Assembly (NCBI GenBank): GCA_020851035.1
Contig: JADZDM010000010.1
Span: 1 to 64,000, forward strand
Length of the DNA: 64,000 bases
Direction of reading: 5' to 3'
From: Gemmatimonadaceae bacterium
Lineage (GTDB): Bacteria > Gemmatimonadota > Gemmatimonadetes > Gemmatimonadales > Gemmatimonadaceae
The position numbers were made by a program, and so were the translations under genes. A model generated the notes under the pieces. It did not search any database. It was not told the origin of the DNA and saw nothing but the letters and a program-made list of their open reading frames with translations. Below are positions 49,305 through 58,169 of the stretch, piece after piece (positions within the stretch are counted from its first letter, which is position 1; every line of letters starts with the position of its first letter).

Positions 49305-50708
49305 TCAGAAGAAGCTGAGCGCCTTCGTCCAGGCGGCCTCGCCAACCTTCCGGCCCAGCTCCAGGCCGGCCACGTTGCCCTGGTAGAAGTGGATGCCACC
49401 GAACAGGCGGGATTCACCGGCGCTGAAGGCCGCCTCAGAGAAGCTGTTCCAGGTGATGGTGACCGGCAGCCCCGCGATGTCGGGTTGTGCGGCCAGCGGC
49501 ACCTCCTGCGTGTGACGCAGCGTGAACATGTCGCTCCCCGTCGCACGCTTCAGGACCACCGCAGCCGCCATGCTGAAGGCGCTGTGGCCTGACGAGTACT
49601 CCGGGAACGGCGGCGTCGGGAACGTGTCCTTCTGGAAGGGGCGCCAGCGTTCGCCCTCCACAGCGCCGAAGCCGTTGCCGCTGAAGCCGGCGAAGCCGAA
49701 CTGGTCGTAGAGCCACCGGATGGCGGTGATCGGCCGGACGTAGTCGTAGTGCCGTTTCGCGTCCCAGGTCGCGATGCTCGCATCGAGGATCGCATTCGAC
49801 AGCGCGAAGAAGAGCTTCACGTCCTGGTCCACCGTGTGGAACCGCTCGCGCGACACGAGGCCGGCCACTTCACACCAGTGCCCGGGCGGCAGCCACGACT
49901 TCGGGCCGTCGGCCCAGAACTCCGCGATGATCTTCTGCTCCGTCGTCAGCCGCTGCTGGATGTCGATGACGAAGCGGGCCTGGTCCAGGAACGCCTGCGA
50001 CGTGAACGGTTCGGGGGGTGACGGCCGGAACTGGTCACCGCTGGTGAGCGCAAACGGCGTCACCTGTCCCCAGTGCGGTGCGATGAACCCCGGCGTGGCC
50101 ACCGTGCCGTCGTTCGGGTTGATGTACGACAACGGCTGCCAGCGCCCCGGATCGACCACGTGCCGCCGGTGCGTGTCGCCGAACGCCAGCGCCGGCGGGT
50201 TGACGGGGACATAGCCGGTGAAGTCACCGTACGGCTTGCCGGGTGTGGTGGATCCCGGCATCGTGCCGGCCTGGTTGGAGTTGTCCGCTGTGCGCGAGGC
50301 CAGCACCATCTGCGCGGCGGAGTTGCCGATCGCGACGGGGGAGTTGCCGGCCGTGGTGTTGTCCGTCACGCTGAGCCCCAGCTCGGCCATCTGGGCATCC
50401 AGCAGCGCCCGGATCCGCACGTCGGCAAAGAGCGCCGTCGTCACGCGATAGATCGCGTAGCTGATCGCGATGTTCTTGTTCGCGAGCGTGCGCTGTCCCG
50501 CCGGCCGGCGCGGCGGGCCGCCCGGCAGCAGCGCCGTCGCGGTGTCGCTGTACGGGGCCCACGCCTGGAACGCCGCCGAATACGTCATCGCCACGAGGCG
50601 CGCCACCATCGGCGGCCCGAGTTGCAGCGCGGCGGTGTTGGTGCCGATCTCCAGCGAGAGGAGTATCGTGTCGTTCCACTTGTTCACGATCGTGTCGGGC
50701 GGCTTCAT
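49305..50708 (-). CDS. Vanadium-dependent haloperoxidase-type PAP2 protein
   Basis: A 467-residue protein of the vanadium haloperoxidase/PAP2 superfamily. The vanadate/phosphate pocket is seen in P-F-P-E-Y-S-S-G-H-S-A-F-S and E-S-R-L-F-G-G-I-H-F. A third motif with basic residues lies in D-A-K-R-H-Y-D-Y-V-R-P-I-T-A-I-R-W. These enzymes oxidise halides with H2O2, or remain phosphatases. No signal peptide is seen, although many relatives are exported. GGAG precedes the ATG at 50708. Confidence 0.88.
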   Translation of the reverse strand: MKPPDTIVNKWNDTILLSLEIGTNTAALQLGPPMVARLVAMTYSAAFQAWAPYSDTATALLPGGPPRRPAGQRTLANKNIAISYAIYRVTTALFADVRIRALLDAQMAELGLSVTDNTTAGNSPVAIGNSAAQMVLASRTADNSNQAGTMPGSTTPGKPYGDFTGYVPVNPPALAFGDTHRRHVVDPGRWQPLSYINPNDGTVATPGFIAPHWGQVTPFALTSGDQFRPSPPEPFTSQAFLDQARFVIDIQQRLTTEQKIIAEFWADGPKSWLPPGHWCEVAGLVSRERFHTVDQDVKLFFALSNAILDASIATWDAKRHYDYVRPITAIRWLYDQFGFAGFSGNGFGAVEGERWRPFQKDTFPTPPFPEYSSGHSAFSMAAAVVLKRATGSDMFTLRHTQEVPLAAQPDIAGLPVTITWNSFSEAAFSAGESRLFGGIHFYQGNVAGLELGRKVGEAAWTKALSFF

Positions 50709-51434
50709 CGCGTGCTCCTGCGTGGGGTGGGGAGTGCCGTCGGGTGGTGTCGTGCAGGGCCATATATGCGCCGCATGCGCGCCGTGCGCGAATGCCGCTG
50801 CCGAGGTCATGTGCAGATCTTCAACCGTGCGTGACGAGGTGCCGGACGCGAGTGCGGCGCGGGCGCCCACAACAGTGGAGGTCGTTATCCCGTGAAACGA
50901 TACGGGCAGGGCGGAACGCGATGCGGAGGAGTTACCCCAGCAGTTCCGGCAGCGTGCACAGTCCGCGCGTCGGGGTGGCGGGTTCTCCTTTCATCGCGGT
51001 GCGCACCCGCAGGAAGCCCCAGTCGTCCGATCGTGGAACCCGTCACGGCACATGCGCGAGCATCCTTCAGCCGGGGGAGGCGGCAACACCGTGGAAGCGA
51101 TCGCGCAGTGGCACGAAGATCACGTTCGCCTCGTTGCCGAGGTACCCCGCGCATCGCGCTGTCGTCGTATCTCGGATGCTGGCCGAACTGTCCCATCCCT
51201 CCCTGCCAGTTCTGGAGCTGCGAACGCAGTGTTGACGGGATCGGGACGTTCCTGATATAGATCAGCCGTATTCCTGCCGGCACGGAGGACTGCAGACACA
51301 CCTGTCAGGAGCGGCACGGGCATGGTCCGCAACGACCCTCCCATCCGCGAGACGATGCGTGTTGCGTGCACATTGCCATGCGTGTCACCGGCGGTCGGTG
51401 ACGCTCCGGTTCCCATCTTCCCGCCACGACGTCC
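50709..51434. other. Intergenic region, 726 bp
   Basis: A long gap without a gene I can support. Open frames exist on both strands but show no domain pattern and no good ribosome-binding site. The right part holds the promoter described at 51232. The gap may contain a decayed gene; I cannot name it. Confidence 0.5.
51232..51261 (+). promoter_or_regulatory. Sigma-70-type promoter
   Basis: TTGACG (51232-51237) and TATAGA (51256-51261) are 18 bp apart, in clearly AT-richer sequence than the neighbourhood. This is the best canonical promoter in the window. It points at the DUF4287 gene 173 bp downstream, leaving a long 5' leader. Confidence 0.55.
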
Positions 51435-51644
51435 ATGCCAGACGCTCCCAAGGTCAAGGGCCCCGCGTCCTACTTTCCCTCCATCGAGAAGCGCTATGGC
51501 CAGCCGATCTCGCACTGGATGGACATCCTCCGGCAGGCCGGTCCGCGGAAACACGGCGAACTGGTCACGATGCTGAAGGCCGATCACGGCCTGGGGCACG
51601 GGCACGCCAACGCGCTGGTGGCCGCCTTCCTCGCGAAGGCCTGA
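51435..51644 (+). CDS. DUF4287 small protein
   Basis: 69 residues matching DUF4287: S-Y-F-P-S-I-E-K-R-Y-G-Q-P-I-S-H-W, then L-V-T-M-L-K-A-D-H-G-L-G-H-G-H-A-N-A-L-V-A. It is a helical cytoplasmic protein of unknown role. Length equals a whole DUF4287 domain. The DUF808 gene follows 58 bp later. Confidence 0.9.
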   Translation: MPDAPKVKGPASYFPSIEKRYGQPISHWMDILRQAGPRKHGELVTMLKADHGLGHGHANALVAAFLAKA

Positions 51645-51702
51645 GTCGACCGGCGCCAGTGCATATTTCCGCACGGCCCACCGACCCCGCCACCACGCAC
51701 CA

Positions 51703-52608
51703 ATGCCCTCCGGCCTCGCCGCCCTCCTCGACGACATCGCCCTGATCGCCAAGCTGGCCGCGTCGTCGGTGGACGACGTGGCCGCGGCCGCCGGCAAGGC
51801 CGGTGCCAAGGCCGCCGGTGTCGTGATCGACGACACCGCCGTCACGCCGCAGTACGTCACGGGCTTCACCCCCGATCGCGAGCTGCCGATCATCTGGCGC
51901 ATCGCCAAGGGGTCGGTCCGGAACAAGGTGCTGTTCATCATGCCGGTGGCGCTGCTGCTCGGCGCCTTCCTGCCGGGGGCCATCACCCCGCTGCTGATGC
52001 TCGGCGGGGCCTACCTCTGCTTCGAGGGGGCCGAGAAGGTGCTCGAGCGCCTGGCGGAGGCCCGCGGTGCGCCGGCGGAGAGCGTGACGCAGGAAGTCGC
52101 CACGCTGACGAGCGCCGAGCACGAGGCGACGATGGTCAGTGGCGCCGTGCGGACCGACTTCATCCTGTCGGCCGAGATCATGGCGATCGCGCTCAACGAG
52201 GTGTCGGACAAGAGTATCGCGCTGCAGGCCGGCAGCCTCTTCGCGGTGGCGATCGGCATCACGGCGGCCGTGTACGGCGTGGTCGGCCTGCTGGTGAAGA
52301 TGGACGATGTCGGACTGCGCCTGGCACGGCGCAGGAGTGGTGCTGCACGGGGCGTCGGTCGCGCGCTGGTGACCGGGATGCCGATGTTGTTCAACCTGCT
52401 CTCGACCATCGGCACGGCAGCGATGCTCTGGGTGGGCGGGCAGATCATCCTGCATGGGCTGCACGTGTACCCGGCCAAGCTGCTCGGCCTGACCGGTGGT
52501 GCAATCGCCTGGATCACGGACGCCGCGCTCTGCGGCGTGTTCGGACTGGCGCTGGGTGCGGTGATCGTGTGGGGGCACCACCTGGTGGCGGGCAGGAAGG
52601 GCCACTGA
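51703..52608 (+). CDS. DUF808-family membrane protein (YedI-like)
   Basis: A 301-residue inner-membrane protein with several helices, matching DUF808. It shows L-L-D-D-I-A near the start, A-A-A-G-K-A-G-A-K-A-A-G-V-V-I-D-D-T-A-V-T-P-Q-Y-V in the N-terminal region and I-L-S-A-E-I-M-A-I-A-L-N-E-V-S-D-K in the centre. Function is not established. Length is normal for the family. It may be co-transcribed with the DUF4287 gene. Confidence 0.9.
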   Translation: MPSGLAALLDDIALIAKLAASSVDDVAAAAGKAGAKAAGVVIDDTAVTPQYVTGFTPDRELPIIWRIAKGSVRNKVLFIMPVALLLGAFLPGAITPLLMLGGAYLCFEGAEKVLERLAEARGAPAESVTQEVATLTSAEHEATMVSGAVRTDFILSAEIMAIALNEVSDKSIALQAGSLFAVAIGITAAVYGVVGLLVKMDDVGLRLARRRSGAARGVGRALVTGMPMLFNLLSTIGTAAMLWVGGQIILHGLHVYPAKLLGLTGGAIAWITDAALCGVFGLALGAVIVWGHHLVAGRKGH

Positions 52609-52769
52609 CGCCGCGCGGTGTGTGATCGCCCACTGCGGCGCCCCGGGCGGATCACGCAGCCCCACTCCGGCGATCACCGCGGCATGCTTCACGATTCCCC
52701 GGCACCGCAAACACCGCCGCCATGACATGATCCATCGTCCGGGCAGGTCCTCCGCTTCCCACGAGACCG

Positions 52770-53186
52770 ATGGCGGCCGTGTCACCGCACCAGCAGGCCA
52801 CGCGCACCCTGATCCCCCGAGTCGTTGCCGTCGTTGCCGTCGTCGCCGTCGTCTTCGGTGTCGCCACGCTCGCGGCCGGCGGTGCGGTGCTCGCCGGACG
52901 TGATCCCGGCTACCTGGTGTATCGCCCGCTGGTGGTCTTCAACACGCTGATGGGTGCCTTGTACATCGGCGCCGGTGTCGTGGCCTGGCGACGCGCCCGC
53001 ATGGACCGCGCGGCCGCCGCCGGCATCGCGGGAGCGAACCTGCTCGTGCTGCTCTTCGTCGCGTACCTCCACTCGTCCGACGGCGGCACCGTCGCCATCG
53101 ACAGCGTCCGGGCCATGGCTTTCCGGACGGGCGTGTGGGTGCTGCTCCTCGTCGCGCTGCTCCGGGCGCGTCGCCCAACCCGCTGA
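52770..53186 (+). CDS. Small membrane protein of unknown function
   Basis: 138 residues with four likely helices: a Val/Ala-rich first helix encoded by an imperfect GTTGCCGTC trinucleotide-type repeat, then segments around residues 50-70, 82-97 and 115-132. It lacks recognisable motifs. It ends 18 bp from the convergent stop of the next gene. Confidence 0.72.
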   Translation: MAAVSPHQQATRTLIPRVVAVVAVVAVVFGVATLAAGGAVLAGRDPGYLVYRPLVVFNTLMGALYIGAGVVAWRRARMDRAAAAGIAGANLLVLLFVAYLHSSDGGTVAIDSVRAMAFRTGVWVLLLVALLRARRPTR

Positions 53187-53204
53187 CCACGCGCGGCGAC
53201 GGCG

Positions 53205-53585
53205 TCAATCCCACCAGTTGAACAACGCGTCACCCAGCCGCTGCGGCTTCCAGATGCGCAGGTCGGCGTCGGCGATGACAGCCTGCCCCGCGAACGGCTC
53301 CTCCAGCCGCACCACACCGAGCGGCTGCAGGCCACCCACGCGCTCGAGCGCGTCCGCCAGCGCGGGACAGTCCACGAACCGCAACGGCGCCAGCGCCGGC
53401 TCGATCGCCGCGGCGAAGGCCACGTCGCCGGCGTGCGACCGGAGCACCCAGCAGTGTCCCACCGGCAGCTCCAGGCGCACCGCCACGAAGTTCGGCGTCA
53501 CGCCCGGTTCGACGATGTCGGTCACGCGCCCGCCTACCTCCCGCGCGGCGCTGAACAGGATCGACCTGAGTCTCGTGAGATCCAT
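53205..53585 (-). CDS. Hypothetical soluble protein
   Basis: 126 residues with coherent alternating helix and strand pattern (V-G-H-C-W-V-L-R-S-H-A-G-D-V-A-F). No domain is recognised. It has no overlap with its neighbours and shows normal high-GC third positions, so it is probably real. Confidence 0.65.
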   Translation of the reverse strand: MDLTRLRSILFSAAREVGGRVTDIVEPGVTPNFVAVRLELPVGHCWVLRSHAGDVAFAAAIEPALAPLRFVDCPALADALERVGGLQPLGVVRLEEPFAGQAVIADADLRIWKPQRLGDALFNWWD

Positions 53586-53636
53586 CTGGGTCCGGTTGTT
53601 GTGCGCATCCCGCGTGCCACGAGCCCGCGACGCCGG

Positions 53637-56222
53637 CTACTCGCCCCTGATCATGAACGTCACATCGCCCACACGCACCGACACGCGTCCCCCGCCTTCC
53701 GCCGTCCGCGTGCCGCCACCCGTACGCATCGTCCGCACGCCATCCAGCACCGCCAGCAACCGCGTCGGCTCGGCTGTGACGGTGTTGTGCGCCGGCAGCA
53801 ACCGGCGCAGCCCCGGCACCAGTGCCGCGAGCCGCGCCATCGAGCGCTCGTACGCGGCCAGGTCGGTGCCTGGCGAGAAGAGCCAGAGTGTGGAGTCGTA
53901 GTACGAGTCGCCAGTGAACAGCAGGCCACGCGCGGGCTCGTGCAGCGCGATGGCATCCGGCGTGTGCCCGGGTGCGGCGAGCACCACCACCGTACGCCCG
54001 CCAAGGTCGATGCTGTCGCCATCCGCCACACGACCCGTCACCGTGAAGGGCCGCGCGCGGAACGCCGCCGTGTCGGCGCCGGACGGCGGGGCGCCGCAGA
54101 AGCTCCCTGCCGCCACCTCGTCAGCCAGGTCGGTGTGTGGACGCCCGCGTGCGCTCTCCCGCGTGAACGGCGTGTCCATCCCCAGTATGTCGCGGAACTC
54201 GGCGTTCGCCCCGACATGGTCGAAGTGCGTGTGCGAGTTCAGCACCGTCACCGGCAGCGACGTGAGCGTCGCGATCACCGGCGCCATCGGCACCAGCCCG
54301 ATCCCGGTGTCGAAGAGCAGCGCGCGCCGCGTGCCCACGAGCAGGTACGAGATCGCCTCCTGGAACTGGCGTGACTCCACCAGCGCGAACAGGCCGGGCT
54401 CCACGCGGTACACCGTGAACCAGTCGCTGCCCGTGTCCACCACCTCGAACGCGGCGTTGGCCGCGCGCGGCAGCGCGGCACACCACGTGGCCGCCGCGGT
54501 GGAGGCGGAGGTCGCGGTCGTCGTGGCGGCGGCGGTGGTGGCGCCAGGATCCGGTGCCGCGCGGTACGTGTCACGCCCACCCATCACGGTCAGCACCGGC
54601 TTCGCACGCAGCAGCGCGCGCGGGTCGGCACCGACGATTTCCTCCGACAGCACCACGAAGTCCGCCAGCATGCCCTCCGTCAGCACCCCCAGTTCGCGCT
54701 CCCGGAACGCGGCGTACGCGGACCCCCAGGTGTAGTGCCGCAGCGCCGCCTCCAGCGTCAGGCGGTGCTGCGGGAACCAGCCGCCCTCGGGTGTGCCATC
54801 CGGCATCTGTCGCGTGACGGCGATGAACATGCCGAGCAGCGGATCCATCGGGAAGACCGGATAGTCGCTCCCGAAGGCCTGGATCGCGCCGGCATCGTCG
54901 AACGCCTTGAACGGCATCGCCCGTGCGCTGCGCTCCGCGCCCAGCATCGGCACGTAGTTCTGCAGCGCGGTCTTGTCGGGGCCAGCGAAGATGGCCTGCG
55001 TGGACGCGATCACGCCCAGCGGGGCGAAGCGTGCGATGTCCGCAGGATCCGGCACCTCGATATGCTCGACACGATGCCGGGCGGTGCGTGATCCGCGCTG
55101 CTCGAAGGCATCGAGGGCCATGCGGATCGCGCGATCACCGATGGCGTGCAGCTCCACCTGGAGCCCCGCACTGTCGTAGCGTGCCACGGCACTCGCGAGC
55201 TCGGCGGGTGTCCATCGCGGCAGCCCCTGCCCGCCGCCGCGGGCGTACGGTGCGAGCATCGCCGCCGTGCCGGCATCCACCGTCCCGTCCAGCATCCCCT
55301 TCGCGATGCCCGCGCGCAGCAGTGGCCCCGACCAGGTCGTCGAGAGCGCACGGTATTCGCGCAGCACGGAGTCACTGACACCCGGCTCGAACGGCACCGC
55401 CACCCGGAACCGCACGAGCAGCGAATCGTCGGCCAGTGCCCGGACGAACGCGGCGTGTTCCGCCGGATCGAGTCCGTTCGCGAGTTGCAGCGAGGTCAGG
55501 CCGAGTGCCGCCGCGCGGTGCATCTCGTAGCGCAGCGCGGCGTAGACCTCGTCGGTCGTCGGCTCCGGGAGATGCGTGCGCACGAGGGCACTCGCCGTCT
55601 CCTGCAGCAATCCCGATGGCGCGCCGCCGGGATCGCGACCGACCGCACCACCGGCAGGATCCTGCGTGGACGCGCTGACACCGGCGCGCGACAGCGCCAC
55701 CTGGTTGGCGAGTGTCTGGTGCCCGTCGCGATCGGTCAACAGCACGGCGCGATCGGGGAAGGCCGCGTCGAGGTAGCGCCGGTGTGCGGCATTCCGTGGG
55801 AACATGTCCGGCGTCCAGCCGCGACCCAGGACCCAGGTGCCCGCAGGCAACGTGGCCGCGAAGGCCTGGAGCCGCGCCACCAGTTCGGCGGGATCCTTCG
55901 CGCCGGTGAGGTCGGCGCTGCGGCGCGTGGGGAGGTGCCAGTGCGCGTCATGGAACCCGGGGACGACGCGGCGACCGCGCAGGTCCTCCTGTCGCGTGGC
56001 GGGTGTGGCGAGGGCGCGGATGGCGGAATCCGATCCCACGGCCAGGATGCGGTCACCGCGCAGGGCCAGTGCGCTGGCCTCGGCACGCGTCGAGTCACCG
56101 GTCCAGATGCGCCCGTTGTAGACGATCCGGTCCGGCGCGGCCTCGGGTGCGGTGCGGCATGCCGCCACCAGGGCGAGCACCACCAGGCGGACGGCAGCGT
56201 GTGGCAGACGAGAGGCGGGCAT
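53637..56222 (-). CDS. Lipoprotein fusing amidohydrolase and metallo-beta-lactamase domains
   Basis: An 861-residue lipoprotein (lipobox L-V-A-A-C). Residues ~30-575 are an amidohydrolase-3 (YtcJ-like) barrel: G-F-H-D-A-H-W-H (metal pair), H-A-I-G-D-R-A, H-R-V-E-H and G-S-D-Y-P-V (Asp). An Ala/Thr-rich linker follows. Residues ~600-860 are a metallo-beta-lactamase fold: S-H-T-H-F-D-H (HxHxDH), G-H-T-P-D, G-D-S-Y-Y and P-A-H-N. Both active sites look complete. Both halves are hydrolases of small molecules, so sequential action on one substrate is possible. The start at 56222 opens the signal. Confidence 0.9.
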   Translation of the reverse strand: MPASRLPHAAVRLVVLALVAACRTAPEAAPDRIVYNGRIWTGDSTRAEASALALRGDRILAVGSDSAIRALATPATRQEDLRGRRVVPGFHDAHWHLPTRRSADLTGAKDPAELVARLQAFAATLPAGTWVLGRGWTPDMFPRNAAHRRYLDAAFPDRAVLLTDRDGHQTLANQVALSRAGVSASTQDPAGGAVGRDPGGAPSGLLQETASALVRTHLPEPTTDEVYAALRYEMHRAAALGLTSLQLANGLDPAEHAAFVRALADDSLLVRFRVAVPFEPGVSDSVLREYRALSTTWSGPLLRAGIAKGMLDGTVDAGTAAMLAPYARGGGQGLPRWTPAELASAVARYDSAGLQVELHAIGDRAIRMALDAFEQRGSRTARHRVEHIEVPDPADIARFAPLGVIASTQAIFAGPDKTALQNYVPMLGAERSARAMPFKAFDDAGAIQAFGSDYPVFPMDPLLGMFIAVTRQMPDGTPEGGWFPQHRLTLEAALRHYTWGSAYAAFRERELGVLTEGMLADFVVLSEEIVGADPRALLRAKPVLTVMGGRDTYRAAPDPGATTAAATTTATSASTAAATWCAALPRAANAAFEVVDTGSDWFTVYRVEPGLFALVESRQFQEAISYLLVGTRRALLFDTGIGLVPMAPVIATLTSLPVTVLNSHTHFDHVGANAEFRDILGMDTPFTRESARGRPHTDLADEVAAGSFCGAPPSGADTAAFRARPFTVTGRVADGDSIDLGGRTVVVLAAPGHTPDAIALHEPARGLLFTGDSYYDSTLWLFSPGTDLAAYERSMARLAALVPGLRRLLPAHNTVTAEPTRLLAVLDGVRTMRTGGGTRTAEGGGRVSVRVGDVTFMIRGE

Positions 56223-56391
56223 GGGGGAGGTGCGATGACGGTGAAGCGGCCGTCGGGCACGGCCATCGGGGCCGATGCGGCCTGCTGGGAATGACGCTGC
56301 CCGGTGGGCCGCCTCCGCACAACCCGGAGGTATGTTTCGTACGGAATCTGCGCGCCCTGGCGTGCGACGGAGACACCAGTCGGGGAGAACC

Positions 56392-57606
56392 ATGCAGACG
56401 ATCGACGCGAAGTTCCGGGCCCTTGCCACCGACAACGCCCCCGGTCAGGAAGTCCGGCAGCGGGTCGGCGACCTCGACACCATCATGCGCGGCGAGACGC
56501 TGGGCGGCGTGCCGGTGGACTTCTCGCACGGCGACGTGGATGCCTTCCCGCCCACGCCCGGCTCGGCCGAGTGCTGGAACGACGGATTCTCGCGCGGGGC
56601 GCAGCAGGCGTACACCGAGTATCGCGGCGCCGCACGGATCCGTGAGCGGCTGGCCGATCGGCTCGGTGCCTTCACCGGACGCCCGGTGTCGGCGGGCAGT
56701 GAGCTGATCATCACGCCCGGCACGCAGGGTGCGCTCTTCCTCGCACTTGGTGCAACCGTCACGCACGGCACGAAGGTGGCGGTGGTGGAGCCCGACTACT
56801 TCGCCAACCGCAAGCTGGTGGCGTTCTTCGGTGGTGAGCTGGTGCCGATTCCGTTGCGGTACACCGGCGCGACCTCGGAGAACGGCCCCGATCTCGATCG
56901 CATCGAGGCGGCGTTCCGGGGCGGGACGTCGGTATTCGTCTTCTCGACGCCCAACAACCCCACCGGGGTCGTGTTCTCCGCCGATGCGATCCGTGCGATC
57001 GCCGCACTCGCCGCGACGCACGGTGTGACGCTGATCGTGGACCAGCTCTACTCCCGCCTGCTCTACACCGGCGAAAGCTACACGCACCTCCGCGCCTGCG
57101 ACCCGCAGCCGGAGGCGCTGATCACGATCATGGGTCCATCCAAGACCGAGTCGCTGAGCGGGTTCCGGCTCGGTGCCGCGTTCGGCACGCCGGCGCTGAT
57201 CGATCGCATGGAGCGGCTGCAGGCGATCGTGTCGCTGCGGGCGGCGGGCTACAGCCAGGCGGCACTCGAGACCTGGTTTGCCGAGCCACCGGGCTGGATG
57301 GCGCAGCGGATCGTGGAGCATGAGGCGATCCGTGACGCCCTGCTGCGCACCTTCCGGTCGGGTGGACTGGTGGTCGCGACACCGCAGGCCGGCAGCTACC
57401 TGTTCCCGGAGCTTCCGCCGCTGGCCGTGGATGCCTCGACCTTCGTCCGGCTGCTGCGGCACCAGGCCGGTGTGACCGTCACGCCCGGGACCGAGTTCGG
57501 GCCCGGCCTTGAGCGGAGCATCCGCCTCAACTTCTCGCAGGACCATGCCGCGGCGGTGGCGGCGGCGGAACGCATCGTGCGCATGGTGGAGGTGTATCGC
57601 GCGTGA
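56392..57606 (+). CDS. Class I/II PLP aminotransferase
   Basis: A 404-residue fold-type I aminotransferase: P-G-T-Q-G-A-L (phosphate loop), S-T-P-N-N-P-T-G, V-D-Q-L-Y-S-R-L and the PLP lysine in G-P-S-K-T-E-S-L-S-G-F-R-L-G. Substrate unknown. GGGAG precedes the ATG. Its stop overlaps the GTG start of the Rid gene by four bases (GTGA), so the two are translationally coupled; Rid proteins protect against leaked enamines. Confidence 0.9.
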   Translation: MQTIDAKFRALATDNAPGQEVRQRVGDLDTIMRGETLGGVPVDFSHGDVDAFPPTPGSAECWNDGFSRGAQQAYTEYRGAARIRERLADRLGAFTGRPVSAGSELIITPGTQGALFLALGATVTHGTKVAVVEPDYFANRKLVAFFGGELVPIPLRYTGATSENGPDLDRIEAAFRGGTSVFVFSTPNNPTGVVFSADAIRAIAALAATHGVTLIVDQLYSRLLYTGESYTHLRACDPQPEALITIMGPSKTESLSGFRLGAAFGTPALIDRMERLQAIVSLRAAGYSQAALETWFAEPPGWMAQRIVEHEAIRDALLRTFRSGGLVVATPQAGSYLFPELPPLAVDASTFVRLLRHQAGVTVTPGTEFGPGLERSIRLNFSQDHAAAVAAAERIVRMVEVYRA

Positions 57607-58037
57607 GCCAGCCCCTGGAGCAGCCCGTGCCGCAGGGCAGGTACGTGCCGGCGGTGCGGCATGTGGACGTGGTTTACACCTCCGGCATGACGCCGCGGCG
57701 TGGCGGCGTGCTGATGTTCACCGGCCCGATCGCGGCGGGTGACGCACTGGAGCAGCACCGCGACGCCGTGCGCCTCGCGACGCAGAACGCACTGGTGGCG
57801 GCGCAGGGGTGTGTGGGCGACGGTGAGCGGATCGCGGTGGTGCTGCAACTGACGGTCTTCCTGGCCGCGGAGTCCGGGTTCACGTCGCACTCGAAGGTGG
57901 CCGACTTCGCGTCGGAGGTGTTGGTGGAGGAGCTGGGTCCTGCGTGCATCGGGAGCCGTGCGGCGATCGGCGTGTCATCGCTGCCGGCGGGTGCGCCGGT
58001 GGAGGTCACGCTGGTGTGCGCGGTGCGGCGGGGCTGA
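57603..58037 (+). CDS. RidA-like protein coupled to an aminotransferase
   Basis: A 144-residue Rid-fold protein: Y-T-S-G-M-T-P, F-T-G-P-I, Q-N-A-L-V-A-A-Q-G and, in place of the canonical P-x-R-T, I-G-S-R-A-A-I-G-V-S-S-L-P, then V-E-V-T-L-V-C-A. The Arg (in S-R-A-A) is at the catalytic position. It starts with GTG, overlapping the aminotransferase stop. It probably removes reactive imines made by that enzyme or shares its pathway. Confidence 0.87.
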   Translation: MSQPLEQPVPQGRYVPAVRHVDVVYTSGMTPRRGGVLMFTGPIAAGDALEQHRDAVRLATQNALVAAQGCVGDGERIAVVLQLTVFLAAESGFTSHSKVADFASEVLVEELGPACIGSRAAIGVSSLPAGAPVEVTLVCAVRRG

Positions 58038-58169
58038 GTCGCAGGATCTCGGACACCCGTTCAAGGGGACGGGGATCTTGAACGCCCAGGGAGACGGCTG
58101 CATGACGTCGCCGATGCCAGCACCGACACGCCGACGCGCCGGCATCGCACCGCCGCGCCCGCCCGGGCC

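Noticed and set aside
50885-51301. Small genes in the 726-bp gap, both strands
   Set aside because: No ribosome-binding site, no domain and abnormal composition; a decayed gene is possible but cannot be shown.
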